Shown: piece after piece, positions 16,217 through 25,156 of the stretch
Layout of the letters: each line of letters opens with the position of its first letter
Position numbering within the stretch: position 1 is the stretch's first letter
Assembly (NCBI GenBank): GCA_963789355.1
Contig: CAWBKK010000009.1
Location: 62,001 to 126,000, forward strand
Direction: 5' to 3'
Origin: Gaiellasilicea sp963789355
GTDB taxonomy: Bacteria > Actinomycetota > Thermoleophilia > Gaiellales > Gaiellaceae
DNA: 64,000 nt
The notes under the pieces: generated by a model
What the model was told of the DNA's origin: nothing
The model's input: only the letters and a program-made list of their open reading frames with translations
Databases searched by the model: none
Program-made: the position numbers and the translations under genes

Positions 16217-16438
16217 GTGGCCGTCGAGATCCACTACTGCCCGGTCTGAGGCGGCTACGACCGCCGGGCCGCGAGTCTCGCGGCCGTGCTGAAAGCGAAG
16301 GGGATCGAGGCTGCGGCCGTCGAGGGAGCGAAGAGCCAGTACGACGTCCTCGCCGACGGCGAGCTCGTCTTCTCGAAGCAGCGCGAGGGGCGCTTCCCCG
16401 AGGATGACGAGGTCGTGGCGCTCCTCAGCTCCCGCTGA
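16217..16438 (+). CDS. SelW-like (Rdx family) selenoprotein with in-frame UGA
   Basis: Reading through TGA at 16247-16249 as selenocysteine gives 73 aa beginning MAVEIHYCPVUGGYDRRAA. This is a CxxU redox motif (C8, U11) at the exact position of the CxxC/CxxU of the SelW/SelT/SelH family. The C-terminal half fits the family too: YDVLADGELVFSKQREGRFP. The 62 codons after the TGA keep normal codon use. A SECIS-like hairpin begins 17 nt after the UGA. TAAGCT (16205-16210) lies 6 nt before the GTG start. Such proteins are thioredoxin-fold redox proteins; the partner is unknown. The 3' end overlaps the convergent hydratase gene by 14 bp. selA, selB, selC and selD are not in the window. Confidence 0.85.
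16247..16285 (+). promoter_or_regulatory. Sec UGA codon and bacterial SECIS-like hairpin
   Basis: After the UGA (16247-16249) comes GGCCGCGA (16267-16274), loop GUC (16275-16277) and TCGCGGCC (16278-16285), an 8-bp perfect stem. The loop begins with GU and lies 25 nt after the UGA. Bacterial SECIS elements are known to have a short GU-containing loop about 16-37 nt after the UGA, so the geometry fits. The hairpin is inside the coding region, as required for SelB-dependent decoding in bacteria. Confidence 0.75.
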
Positions 16439-17195
16439 AGCGGGGCTCGCGCTTCTCGAGAAACGCCGTCACGCCCTCGGCGAAGTCGGCGGTACCGGTC
16501 GCCTCCTGCTGCAGCTCCGCTTCGAGCTCGAGCTGCTGCTCGAGCGTCGCGTTGTAGGCGTGGTCGAAGAGCCGCTTCGTCATCCCGATCGCCCGCGTCG
16601 GCAGGCCGGCGTAGATCTCGGCGACCTCGGCGACGTGCGTGGCGAGCCGGTCGGCCTCGACCACCTCGTTGACGAGCCCCCACTCGTGCGCTTCGGCCGC
16701 AGTCACACGCTTGTTCGTCGTCATCCAGTCGAACGCGCGAGCGAAGCCGAGCAGGCGGTGGATGAACCAGGAGCCGCCCGAGTCCGGGATCAGGCCGATG
16801 CCGATGAAGCCGGGCACGAAGGTCGCCGCCTCGGACGCGATCCGGAGGTCGCAGGCGGCCGCGAGCGAGAGGCCCGCGCCGGCACAAGGGCCGTTGACCG
16901 CCGCGATGACGGGCTTCTCGAGTGCGCGGATCAGGCGAATGTTCGGGTGATAGGTCTGCTCGAGCCGGTCGCGGATCGAGCCCGGCATCTCCTGGAACTC
17001 CTTCAGGTCCTGACCGGAGCAGAAGCCGCGGCCCGCGCCGGTGATCACGACTGCCCGCACGTCCAGGGCAGCCGCCTCCTCCAGCGCGACTCGAAGGGCC
17101 TCATGCAGCGCAGCGTTGAAGGCGTTGAAGACCTCGGGCCGGTTGAGGGTGATCGTCAGGACCGCGCCCTCGCGCCCGGTGAGAACCTCGCTCAT
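16425..17195 (-). CDS. paaG: Enoyl-CoA hydratase/isomerase, PaaG-like
   Basis: The 256-aa crotonase has the oxyanion-hole segments GAGRGFCSGQDLKEF and NGPCAGAGLSLAAACD, the GLIPDSGGSW stretch, and the C-terminus FAEGVTAFLEKREPRFSG, which closely resembles PaaG. PaaG isomerises ring-epoxide phenylacetyl-CoA to the oxepin, the step after PaaABCE. TAGGCT lies 6 nt before the ATG, suggesting a leaderless mRNA. It is separate from the paaABCD operon by 12 kb, so the paaG symbol is a similarity call. Confidence 0.75.
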   Translation of the reverse strand: MSEVLTGREGAVLTITLNRPEVFNAFNAALHEALRVALEEAAALDVRAVVITGAGRGFCSGQDLKEFQEMPGSIRDRLEQTYHPNIRLIRALEKPVIAAVNGPCAGAGLSLAAACDLRIASEAATFVPGFIGIGLIPDSGGSWFIHRLLGFARAFDWMTTNKRVTAAEAHEWGLVNEVVEADRLATHVAEVAEIYAGLPTRAIGMTKRLFDHAYNATLEQQLELEAELQQEATGTADFAEGVTAFLEKREPRFSGS

Positions 17196-17204
17196 CGGCC
17201 GAGC

Positions 17205-18023
17205 CTAACCGCTCGGCTTGCGGTCGAGGAAGCTGCGGATCGCGCCCTGGGCCTCGTCCCCCAGCATCGAGAGCGCGAGCCAGTCGCGGGCGTGACCGAC
17301 CGTCTCGTGCCAGGAAATGTCACGCCACCAGTTCAGCTGCTGCTTCGCGTAGCGCGTCGTCTCGGGCAGCTTGCGCGCGAGCTTCTCGACCCACTCGTCG
17401 ACGGCCGCGTCGAGCTCGGCCGCGGGCACGGCTCGGTTGATCAACCCCCACTCGGCCGCCTGCGCCGCCGGTACCTCGTCGCAGAGGAGGATCATCTCGC
17501 GGGCACGCCGGTCGCCGATCATGATCGGGAGCCACTGGGTGGCGCCGCCCGCGGGCACGGAGCCATGCTCCAGGCCGACGTGGCGGATGAACGCGTCGTC
17601 GACCATCACCGCGAGGTCGCAGCCCATCTGCAATTCGTTGCCGCCGCCGACCGCGATTCCGTTCACCCGGGCGACCGTGGGCTTGCCGATCTCGCGCAGC
17701 CGGTCGTGCATGTCCTTGAAGGCGCCGAACCACTTCCAGTACTCCTTGGAGTTGCCGAGCAGGTCCTCGCCCCAGGCGCGCAAGTCGGCGCCGACGCAGA
17801 AGGCGCGGCCGGTGCCGGTGACGACGACGACGCGGATCTCGTCGTCCCACGAGGCGTCCTCGAAGGCGCGCGCGAGCTCACGGAGCATCCGGAAGTCGAA
17901 GGCGTTCAGCACCTCCGGCCGGTTGAGCCGGACGGTCGCGCGCGGGTAGTCCTTCTCGTAGACGATCCGCTCGAAGCCGAGCTCGTCAGGGGAGAGCGGG
18001 CGCGGCTGGTCGGGCTCCGTCAC
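17205..18023 (-). CDS. Enoyl-CoA hydratase/isomerase family protein
   Basis: This 272-aa crotonase-fold enzyme has GTGRAFCVGADLRAWGED and NGIAVGGGNELQMGCD. It lacks the C-terminal signature of the PaaG-like neighbour, so its acyl-CoA substrate is probably different. GTG 18023 overlaps the stop of the EthD-like gene (GTGA), implying coupled translation. Downstream, only 9 bp separate it from the PaaG-like gene, which appears to have its own leaderless promoter in that gap. Confidence 0.8.
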   Translation of the reverse strand: MTEPDQPRPLSPDELGFERIVYEKDYPRATVRLNRPEVLNAFDFRMLRELARAFEDASWDDEIRVVVVTGTGRAFCVGADLRAWGEDLLGNSKEYWKWFGAFKDMHDRLREIGKPTVARVNGIAVGGGNELQMGCDLAVMVDDAFIRHVGLEHGSVPAGGATQWLPIMIGDRRAREMILLCDEVPAAQAAEWGLINRAVPAAELDAAVDEWVEKLARKLPETTRYAKQQLNWWRDISWHETVGHARDWLALSMLGDEAQGAIRSFLDRKPSG

Positions 18024-18304
18024 TCGGCGAGCTCCGCGAAGGTGACGGTGAACGGGATGCCCATCTCCATCGCATCCTTGCCGCTGGCGGCGAACGCGTC
18101 CGAGCGCGCGGCGGCGTTGAACGCGTCCATGTCGTCCCACTCGAACTCGGCGTAGTAGGCGAACGCAGGCTCGCCGAACGGGGCGCCGAACGACTTGCCG
18201 TGGCGAAACGCGCGGCACTCGACCTTGCTGCTGAACTCCTCGTTGTGCCGGGCGTAGCGCTCTGCCTCAGGTTCGCGCTCGTACTGGATCACCGCTCGCA
18301 CCAT
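18020..18304 (-). CDS. EthD/dimeric alpha-beta barrel family protein
   Basis: The 94-aa protein (MVRAVIQYEREPEAERYARH; FAYYAEFEWDDMDAFNAA) has the size and pattern of EthD-like ferredoxin-fold proteins that often accompany aromatic or ether degradation genes. Its role here is not known. An AAAGGAG Shine-Dalgarno site lies 6 nt before the ATG, unlike the many leaderless genes around it. It is the first gene of a two-gene unit with the downstream hydratase. Confidence 0.75.
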   Translation of the reverse strand: MVRAVIQYEREPEAERYARHNEEFSSKVECRAFRHGKSFGAPFGEPAFAYYAEFEWDDMDAFNAAARSDAFAASGKDAMEMGIPFTVTFAELAE

Positions 18305-18354
18305 CGCCTGCTCCTTTCGCCTCCGGGACGTGCCGGAGCGTATAGCTTGAGCCC

Positions 18355-18810
18355 GTGTCGGGAGGAACCGCTGCTGCGGCGTCGCTCGCGCTGGTCGCGG
18401 GCCTCGCCGGCTCGATCCAGGTGGCCGTGATGGGTCGCTTCGGCCAGCGAATCGGCTCGTTCGAGGCGCTCGCCGCCAACCTCGTCTTCTCGACCCTCGT
18501 CGCGACCGCGGTGCTGCTCGTCGTGCGCCAGAGCCTGGCGGGCTTCGGCGGGGCGCTCCGCGCGCCCTGGTGGTACTGGCTCGGCGGCGGCGGGATGGGC
18601 GTCGTCGTCGTGCTCACGATCACGGTGGTCACGCCCCGCCTCGGCGCTGCCGCGACGATCGGCCTCCTGATCGCAGGCCAGCTCGCGATGGGAGTGGCGA
18701 TCGACCGCTACGGCCTCTTCGGCGTCGACCAGGTCGATCTGACCTGGCCGCGCGCGCTCGGCGTCCTGCTGCTCGGGGTCGGTGCTGCGCTCGCCCTCTA
18801 CAGGGGCTGA
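18355..18810 (+). CDS. DMT-superfamily membrane protein (YdcZ/DUF606)
   Basis: The 151-aa protein has about five hydrophobic segments (for example SLALVAGLAGSIQVAVMG and GVVVVLTITVVTPRLGAAA) and matches the half-size YdcZ/DUF606 branch of drug/metabolite transporters. Such proteins usually work as dimers; the substrate is unknown. TAGCTT lies 6 nt before the GTG start. It is divergent from the EthD-like gene with 50 bp between starts. Nothing notable is seen in the following 100 bp. Confidence 0.75.
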   Translation: MSGGTAAAASLALVAGLAGSIQVAVMGRFGQRIGSFEALAANLVFSTLVATAVLLVVRQSLAGFGGALRAPWWYWLGGGGMGVVVVLTITVVTPRLGAAATIGLLIAGQLAMGVAIDRYGLFGVDQVDLTWPRALGVLLLGVGAALALYRG

Positions 18811-18911
18811 GGCCGCATCGTCTCTGCCGGAGCATTGCAACCGACCTCGCACTCTGATAGGGATGCCCCGACCGGCACGCGACTCGGCGACGCCTCTCCG
18901 GCAGAGGGCTC

Positions 18912-21506
18912 ATGACGAGGTACAGCAGGGGATACAACACGTGTTCACGCCCGCGGGCGCTCGCCGTGGCCCTGGGGCTCGCCGCGTTCCTCGCCGTCGC
19001 CGCGGGGGCGGCAACCTATCCGAGCCCCCCGTTCGACTTCGCGCATCCGGGCGCGCTGCATGCCGACCCGGACCCCGGCACGGACGCCCTCCTCAGCCCT
19101 GCCAGCGGAAACGACGACCGGGCGCTGCTGGTCGTCCTGGGGCGCTTCTCGGACGTCACCGATCCAGCGGGAGCGACGGCCGCCTCGGTGCAGCAGCTGT
19201 TCTTCGGCGGCTTCCCGAGCGCCACCGACTACTTCCGCGCCGAGTCGTTCGGCGCCCTCACGATCTCGGCCGCACAGGAGTCCGACGGGACCGCGAACGA
19301 TGGCGTGATCGAGCTCGACCTGGGGACGCGCCCGGCCTTCAACGCACTCACAGAGGAGCAGCGCGGCCGCCTCATCGTCAACGGGGCCGATCCCTTCGTC
19401 AACTACGCGCAGTACGACGGCAACAGCGACGGCAGGGTCGACGCTCGCGAACTGCTCGTCTTCCACGTCTTCGAGGCGCAGCCGGTCCCCGGGGACACCA
19501 ACGACTGCGGCGCGACCCGCGGCGTGGGTGCCGGCGGGGCGCTGGACGGCAAGAACCTCGGTGGCCGCGGCTACTCGTCGGGAACGACGCTCACCAATCT
19601 GATGACCCACATCCACGAGCTCGACCACCAGGGGCTCGGTCATAACGACGGCAGCTACCAGGTCGGCGCACTCGACGTCTCGGGCCCAACATGCGCGGGC
19701 GGGACCTCGTTTTCGCCGCTCTTCTCGACCAACTCGTGGCACAAGCTGCACTTCGGCTGGGTGACGCCGACGGTCGTCACCCGCGACGGCTACTACACAG
19801 TCGACCGGTGGGACACCACCGGCCAGGCCTACCTTCTCTACGACCCGGACCGCGGCACCGAGGATTACTTCCTGGTCGAGAACCGCCGCCGCACCCCGGG
19901 GACATACGAGCGCGACGCCGCAGACTCCGGTCTCGTGATCTGGCGCATCGACGATCGGCGCTTCAACATGCCGCCCCCCGACAACATGGTGCTGATGCGC
20001 CCCGACGCGATGATCCCGGGAGCGCTCTACTCGGGGAGCAACACCGACGCGTGGGATCCGTCCGACCCGCAGACGAGCCAGCGCACGATGGACAGGCCTT
20101 GGGGGGACGGCACCGCGTCGAAGGTCGCGGTGCGTGCGATCGGAGATTCCAGCACCCAGATGCGCGCGTACTTCGACGTGCGCGGCCCAGGCGTGCTCGT
20201 CGACACCTACGACCTGCTCCAGGCCGCGCCGATCGACGTCATCCTCGGCGAGCCGGGCTCGATCGCCGTACCCGTGATGAACACCGGCGAGGCAAGCGAC
20301 AGCTTCGACTTCACGGCGACGGGTCTCCCGTCCGGCTGGTCGGCCACGACCGACACGAGGACGCTAGCCGCGGGCGCTGCCGCGACAGTCACCTTCACCG
20401 TGACACCGCCGCTGACAGCGGCGACCGGCTCCTACACCCTGACCGCGACCGGCACGAGCGAGACTGACGGGTCGGTGACGTCGAGCAGCACGTTCAGGGT
20501 CAACGTCGTCAAGAGAGAGACGACGATCGAGTACACGGGCGCTCTGACGGCCGATTATCACGACTCCGCGCAGCTCTCGGCCGTCCTCACGGACACACTC
20601 AGCGGCGCAGCGCTGTCCGGGAAGACCGTGGACTTCGCGCTGGGTAGCCAGTCGGCGAGCGCGTCGACATCGGCGGCAGGTGAGGCATCCACGTCGATCT
20701 TCATCGAGCAGGCGCCGGCCGCCGCCGCGCTGAGCGCCTCCTTCGCAGGTGACGCCACGTACGAGTCGAGCTCGGATGCGGAGATCTTCACCATCACGAG
20801 GGAGCAGACGACGACCACGTACACCGGCCCGACGGTCATCCTCCAGGGCGCTGCGGGCGTCACGCTCGAGGCTCGGCTGCTCGAGGAGGGAACGGTCGCC
20901 CCCGTCCCGTTCGGGCAGACGATCACGCTCTCTCTCGGCGGCCAGAGCTGCACCGGGACGACGGATGCGACCGGACGGGCGAGCTGCACGCTCACGTTCA
21001 CTGGACCGCTCGGATCGCAGCCGCTCGCAGCGCACTTCGCCGGCGACACGTACTACCTGCCCTCATCCGACACGGGCCGGACCGCGACCGTGTTCGCGTT
21101 CCCGAGCAGCGGCGTCTTCGTCCTCGGGGACAGAACGGTGGCGTCGGCGGGCTCGGCGGGGACGGTGACCTGGTGGGGTGCCGGCTGGGCGAGCTTGAAC
21201 AGCCTCACAGGAGGGTCGGCTCCGTCCGCGTTCAAGGGGTTCGCGCCGACCGCGCCCGACCTGCCTACATCGAGCCCGCCGTCCGGCTGCGGAGGGACGT
21301 GGACGACGTCGGGAGGGAACAGCTCGTCGCCCGTGAGCACGATTCCGTCCTACATGGGTGTCGTCGTCGCGAGCACCGCCAAGAAGTCCGGCAGCACGAT
21401 CTCGGGCAACTCGGTCAAGATCGTCGTCGTCAGGACGAACGCAGGCTACGCGGCGAATCCCGGCCATGCGGGCACGGGGACGGTCGTGGCCACCTACTGC
21501 CCCTAG
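18912..21506 (+). CDS. Secreted M6-type metalloprotease with Ig-like repeats
   Basis: The 864-aa product starts with a signal peptide (ALAVALGLAAFLAVAAGAA). The catalytic motif is HIHELDHQGLGHND (HExxH) near residue 235, as in immune-inhibitor-A relatives. A calcium-loop-like DGNSDGRVDARE occurs near residue 170. After residue 430 there is a CARDB/Fn3-like domain (VPVMNTGEASDSFDF) and two Ig-like repeats with TTIEYTGALTADY and TTTTYTGPTVILQ starts. It is an extracellular protease; targets are unknown. The C-terminus has a cysteine pair (GCGGTW; TYCP). Confidence 0.8.
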   Translation: MTRYSRGYNTCSRPRALAVALGLAAFLAVAAGAATYPSPPFDFAHPGALHADPDPGTDALLSPASGNDDRALLVVLGRFSDVTDPAGATAASVQQLFFGGFPSATDYFRAESFGALTISAAQESDGTANDGVIELDLGTRPAFNALTEEQRGRLIVNGADPFVNYAQYDGNSDGRVDARELLVFHVFEAQPVPGDTNDCGATRGVGAGGALDGKNLGGRGYSSGTTLTNLMTHIHELDHQGLGHNDGSYQVGALDVSGPTCAGGTSFSPLFSTNSWHKLHFGWVTPTVVTRDGYYTVDRWDTTGQAYLLYDPDRGTEDYFLVENRRRTPGTYERDAADSGLVIWRIDDRRFNMPPPDNMVLMRPDAMIPGALYSGSNTDAWDPSDPQTSQRTMDRPWGDGTASKVAVRAIGDSSTQMRAYFDVRGPGVLVDTYDLLQAAPIDVILGEPGSIAVPVMNTGEASDSFDFTATGLPSGWSATTDTRTLAAGAAATVTFTVTPPLTAATGSYTLTATGTSETDGSVTSSSTFRVNVVKRETTIEYTGALTADYHDSAQLSAVLTDTLSGAALSGKTVDFALGSQSASASTSAAGEASTSIFIEQAPAAAALSASFAGDATYESSSDAEIFTITREQTTTTYTGPTVILQGAAGVTLEARLLEEGTVAPVPFGQTITLSLGGQSCTGTTDATGRASCTLTFTGPLGSQPLAAHFAGDTYYLPSSDTGRTATVFAFPSSGVFVLGDRTVASAGSAGTVTWWGAGWASLNSLTGGSAPSAFKGFAPTAPDLPTSSPPSGCGGTWTTSGGNSSSPVSTIPSYMGVVVASTAKKSGSTISGNSVKIVVVRTNAGYAANPGHAGTGTVVATYCP

Positions 21507-21523
21507 CGGCCACCCGCGGGCAG

Positions 21524-23749
21524 CTACAGGCCGACGATGTCGTCCGGCCGCACCGGGACGCGTGTCAGCTCACGCCCGGTAGCGGCGCGGAGCGCGGAGA
21601 CGACGGCCGCGGTCGAGACGACGGTCGGTGGCTCACCCACGCCCTTGGCCCCGTAGGGGGCGCCGGGCTCGGGATCCTCGATCAGCTCGGTCGTGACGGG
21701 GGGCATGTCGAGCGTGGTCGGAATCAGGTAGTCGGTGAAGCTCGCGTTCGTGATCAGGCCGTCGCGGGTGCGGATCTCCTCCATCAGCGCGAGGCCGAGG
21801 CCCTGCGCCGTACCGCCCTCGATCTGGCCCTCGACGGCGAGCGGATTGATCGCCTTGCCGACGTCCTGGGCCGTGCCGATCCAGACGATCCGCGTCAACC
21901 CGAGGTCGACGTCCACCTCGGCGACGACCCGCATCGCGGCGACGGCGAAGGAGACGTGGGCGCGCTCGCCCGTGATCTGCCCGTTCTCGGGGTCGAGCGG
22001 GGTCGTGCGCGCGTGGCGATAGACCCGCTCGACGTCGACGTCGCCGCCGGCTCGCTGCTGCTCCTCGAGGGCCGCGCGGCAGGCGTCCTGGACGGCGCCG
22101 GCCGCCATCCAGGTCATCCGCGAGGCGGAGGCGGAGCCGGCCGAGCCGACCGCGGCCGTGCCCGGCGGGGCGAGCACGACGTCGTCGGTGCCGAGCTCGG
22201 TCCGCGCGACCTGGAGGATCACGTCGGTGACGCCCTGGCCGACCTCGGCCGAGGCGCAGTGGATCTCGGCCGAGCCGTCGGCGCGCAGGAGCACGCGCGC
22301 GGCGGTGAAGTCGTCGAAGCCCTCGGAGTAGCAGATGTTCTTGAACCCGACCGCGAAGCCGACACCGCGCTGAACGCCCTCGCCGCGAGTCGTGTTGCCG
22401 GCGCCGCCCGGCAGCCGGATCGCCTCGCGCGGCAGCTGCTCGGGATCGGGGACCGGGAGCGCGGCGGCGCGGCGGATCACCTCGGCTGTCGGCAGCGTTC
22501 CCTCGATCGTCTGGCCCGTGGGGAGCGTGTCGCCGCTGGCGAGGGCGTTCAGCAGGCGCAACTCGACCGGATCGATCGCGAGCGCGGCCGCCAGCTTGTC
22601 CATCTGCGCCTCGGCCGCAAAGCACGTCTGCACGGCGCCGAAGCCGCGCATCGCCCCGCAGGGCGGGTTGTTCGTGTAGACGCAGGTCGACTCGATCAGG
22701 GCGTTCGCGACCCTGTACGGCCCGATCGCGAAGCAGGCGGCGTTCGAGGTGACGGCGGTCGAGCTCGAGGCGTACGCGCCGCCGTCGAGCAGGATCTTCA
22801 TCCGGACGTTGACGAGCTCGCCGGCGGATGTCGCTCGGTGCTCGCACCAGATCCGCGCCGGGTGGCGGTGGACGTGGCCGAAAAACGACTCCTCGCGGTT
22901 GTAGACGATCTTCACCGGCCGCTTCGTGTGCAGCGCGAGCAGCGCGCCGTGGATCTGCATCGAGAGATCCTCGCGGCCGCCGAATGCGCCACCGACGCCG
23001 CCGAGGTGGATTCGCACCATTTCCGGGGCGAGGCCGAGGCAGGGCGCCACCTGGTCGCGGTCGACGTGGAGCCACTGGGTCGCGACGTAGATGTCCACCC
23101 CGCCCTCGCCGTCCGGAACCGCGAGCCCGGACTCCGGGCCGAGAAAGGCCTGATCCTGGATCCCGATCTCGTAGACGCCACTGACCGCGACGTCGCCGAC
23201 CGTCTCGGGATCGCCGTGGCGGATGACGAGGTGGCGGACGACGTTCGGGCGCGCGTCCTCGCGGTAGCCGTGCGCCATCGTCGGCCGGTCGGGATGCAGC
23301 GGCGCCTGCTCGGTCGCGCGCTCCATGTCGATCACCGGCTCGAGTAGCTCGTACTCGACCCGGACGGCAGCGGCGGCACGGCGAGCCTGCTCAGGCTCCT
23401 CTGCGGCGACGAGCGCGACCGGCTCGCCGTAGTAGCGGACGCGGTCGCCGGCGAGCACCGGCTGGTCGGCGAACTCGAGCCCGTACGTCTTCTGGCCGGG
23501 GACGTCGGCGTGGGTCAGGACGGCGTGGACGCCCGCCATCGCGAGCGCCTCGGAGACGTCCACCGAGACGATCTTCGCGTGCGCGTGCGGACTGCGAACG
23601 GTGACGCCCCAGAGCATCCCGGCGGCGCTCAGGTCGCTCGAGTAGGCAAATTCGCCGGTCACCTTCGGCGTCGCGTCGTGGCGCGTGGCCGGGTCGCCGA
23701 CGCGGCCGAGCCGGAGCTCCGTGGCGGGCTCGTGGCTCGTCGTCGTCAT
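21524..23749 (-). CDS. xdhA: Xanthine dehydrogenase, molybdopterin subunit
   Basis: The 741-aa large subunit binds the Mo cofactor. Family marks are VGGAFGGRED, AMRGFGAVQ and GAPYGAKGVGE, where the last glutamate is the catalytic base. It hydroxylates hypoxanthine/xanthine to urate. ATG 23749 is used; GTG 23761 is an in-frame alternative. It is the last gene of a minus-strand set with the FAD and 2Fe-2S subunits; a 136-bp gap separates it from the 2Fe-2S gene. The purine context (8-oxoguanine deaminase, HIU hydrolase) supports purine over CO or aldehyde substrates. Confidence 0.85.
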   Translation of the reverse strand: MTTTSHEPATELRLGRVGDPATRHDATPKVTGEFAYSSDLSAAGMLWGVTVRSPHAHAKIVSVDVSEALAMAGVHAVLTHADVPGQKTYGLEFADQPVLAGDRVRYYGEPVALVAAEEPEQARRAAAAVRVEYELLEPVIDMERATEQAPLHPDRPTMAHGYREDARPNVVRHLVIRHGDPETVGDVAVSGVYEIGIQDQAFLGPESGLAVPDGEGGVDIYVATQWLHVDRDQVAPCLGLAPEMVRIHLGGVGGAFGGREDLSMQIHGALLALHTKRPVKIVYNREESFFGHVHRHPARIWCEHRATSAGELVNVRMKILLDGGAYASSSTAVTSNAACFAIGPYRVANALIESTCVYTNNPPCGAMRGFGAVQTCFAAEAQMDKLAAALAIDPVELRLLNALASGDTLPTGQTIEGTLPTAEVIRRAAALPVPDPEQLPREAIRLPGGAGNTTRGEGVQRGVGFAVGFKNICYSEGFDDFTAARVLLRADGSAEIHCASAEVGQGVTDVILQVARTELGTDDVVLAPPGTAAVGSAGSASASRMTWMAAGAVQDACRAALEEQQRAGGDVDVERVYRHARTTPLDPENGQITGERAHVSFAVAAMRVVAEVDVDLGLTRIVWIGTAQDVGKAINPLAVEGQIEGGTAQGLGLALMEEIRTRDGLITNASFTDYLIPTTLDMPPVTTELIEDPEPGAPYGAKGVGEPPTVVSTAAVVSALRAATGRELTRVPVRPDDIVGL

Positions 23750-23885
23750 GCGAATTGGCACGCGCGCGTTGCGGAATTGTCGATTTCGTGGTCTCCCGGC
23801 GCAGTACGCTCGCAGCGGGGAGGAGGCGTGGAGGCCCCCTCGACCCAGCAGACCGTTCCGCCCCGCGGAGACACGTCCCTTCCGG

Positions 23886-24344
23886 TCATGCGCGTGCGGC
23901 CGCCAGCCTGACGGCGTCGAAGATCTTGGCGTAGCCGGTGCAGCGGCAGAGGTTGCCGGAGAGCTCCTCGCGGATCACGTCGTCGCTCGGGCTCGGCACC
24001 CGCGCCAGGAGCGCGGCCGTCGCGACCACCAGCCCGGGCGTGCAGAAGCCGCACTGAACGGCGCCGGCCTCCACGAAGGCCTGCTGGACGCGATGGAGCC
24101 CTTCGTCGGCCCGCAGTCCCTCCACGGTCGTCACCTCGTGCCCGTCCGCCTGGGCGGCGAGCACGAGGCACGCGCAGACGAGGTCACCGTCGAGGAGCAC
24201 GGAGCAGGAGCCGCACTCGCCCTGCTCGCACGCGTTCTTCGAGCCGGGCAGCTCGAGCGTGTCGCGCAGGGTGGTCAACAGGCTCTCGCCCGCCCAGACG
24301 TCGGCCTCGCGCGCCTCGCCGTTGATCGTCAGCCGGATCTTCAC
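23886..24344 (-). CDS. xdhC: Xanthine dehydrogenase, 2Fe-2S subunit
   Basis: This 152-aa protein has the plant-ferredoxin cluster (CEQGECGSC ... C) and the all-helical second cluster (CGFCTPG ... CRCTGY). It passes electrons from the Mo site to FAD. The GTG start (24344) overlaps the stop of the FAD subunit as GTGA. Its size and order match other three-subunit xanthine dehydrogenases. Confidence 0.9.
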   Translation of the reverse strand: MKIRLTINGEAREADVWAGESLLTTLRDTLELPGSKNACEQGECGSCSVLLDGDLVCACLVLAAQADGHEVTTVEGLRADEGLHRVQQAFVEAGAVQCGFCTPGLVVATAALLARVPSPSDDVIREELSGNLCRCTGYAKIFDAVRLAAARA

Positions 24345-25132
24345 GCGAGCGCCCGATCGAGAGCGCGCTTGGTCAGCACGGCGAGCGCGTGGCGACGGTA
24401 GGCGGCGGTGCCGCGGACGTCGTCGATCGGGCTCGCCGCGTCGGCGACGAGCCCGGGGAAGTCGGCTCGCGCGGAGAGCGGCGCGGTGACGAGCGCGGGC
24501 ACCGGTCCCGCCGAGCCGTACGCCGCGCGCAACTCGCCGCGCTCGCGGTCGGCGAGGACGGCGAGCGAGCAGACCGCGATCACCATTGCGTTCCGTGGCC
24601 CGACCTTCATGAAGGTCTGCGGCTGACGGCTCGGCTCGATCCGGACGGCGAGCACGAGCTCGTCCTCGGCGAGCGCGTTCCGTTTGGGCCCGAGAAAGAA
24701 CTCGGTCAGGGGGAGCGTGCGCACGCCCCGAACGCTGCCGAGCTCGACCGTCGCATCCTCGACGAGGAGCGGCGGATGCGCGTCGCCCGCAGGGGAGGCC
24801 GTGCCGAGGTTGCCCCCGATCGTGCCGCGATTGCGAATCTGCGGCGAGCCGACCGTGCGGGACGCTTCCGCCAGCGCGGGCAACAGCTCGGCGAGGCCCT
24901 TCTGCATCGCCTCGGTGTAGGTCAGCCCGGCCGCGAGGCGGACGGAGCCGTTGTCGCGCGACCACCCCTTCAGCTCCGGCACCTCGGCGAGATTGAGGAT
25001 CGTCTCCGGCCTGGCGCGGTCGAAGTTGAGCTCGACGAGCAGGTCGGTGCCCCCCGCGATCGGCCGCGCGCCGGGGCGCTCGGACTTGATCCGGAGCGCC
25101 TCGTCGAGAGTGCGGGGGGTGATCACCTCCAC
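24341..25132 (-). CDS. xdhB: Xanthine dehydrogenase, FAD-binding subunit
   Basis: The 263-aa protein has the molybdopterin-dehydrogenase FAD domain: ARPIAGGTDLLVELN and RNRGTIGGNLGTASPAGD. GTG 25132 follows a TATCGT -10-like box by about 6 nt, so a leaderless start is likely; GTG 25126 is also possible. It is the first gene of the xdh set and divergent from the deaminase gene, with only 24 bp between start codons. Confidence 0.88.
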   Translation of the reverse strand: MEVITPRTLDEALRIKSERPGARPIAGGTDLLVELNFDRARPETILNLAEVPELKGWSRDNGSVRLAAGLTYTEAMQKGLAELLPALAEASRTVGSPQIRNRGTIGGNLGTASPAGDAHPPLLVEDATVELGSVRGVRTLPLTEFFLGPKRNALAEDELVLAVRIEPSRQPQTFMKVGPRNAMVIAVCSLAVLADRERGELRAAYGSAGPVPALVTAPLSARADFPGLVADAASPIDDVRGTAAYRRHALAVLTKRALDRALA

Positions 25133-25156
25133 GCGCCAACGATACGGTACGCAGCG

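Noticed and set aside
21173..23347. 724-aa plus-strand open frame over xdhA
   Set aside because: Shadow frame of the xanthine dehydrogenase gene, with no recognisable domain.
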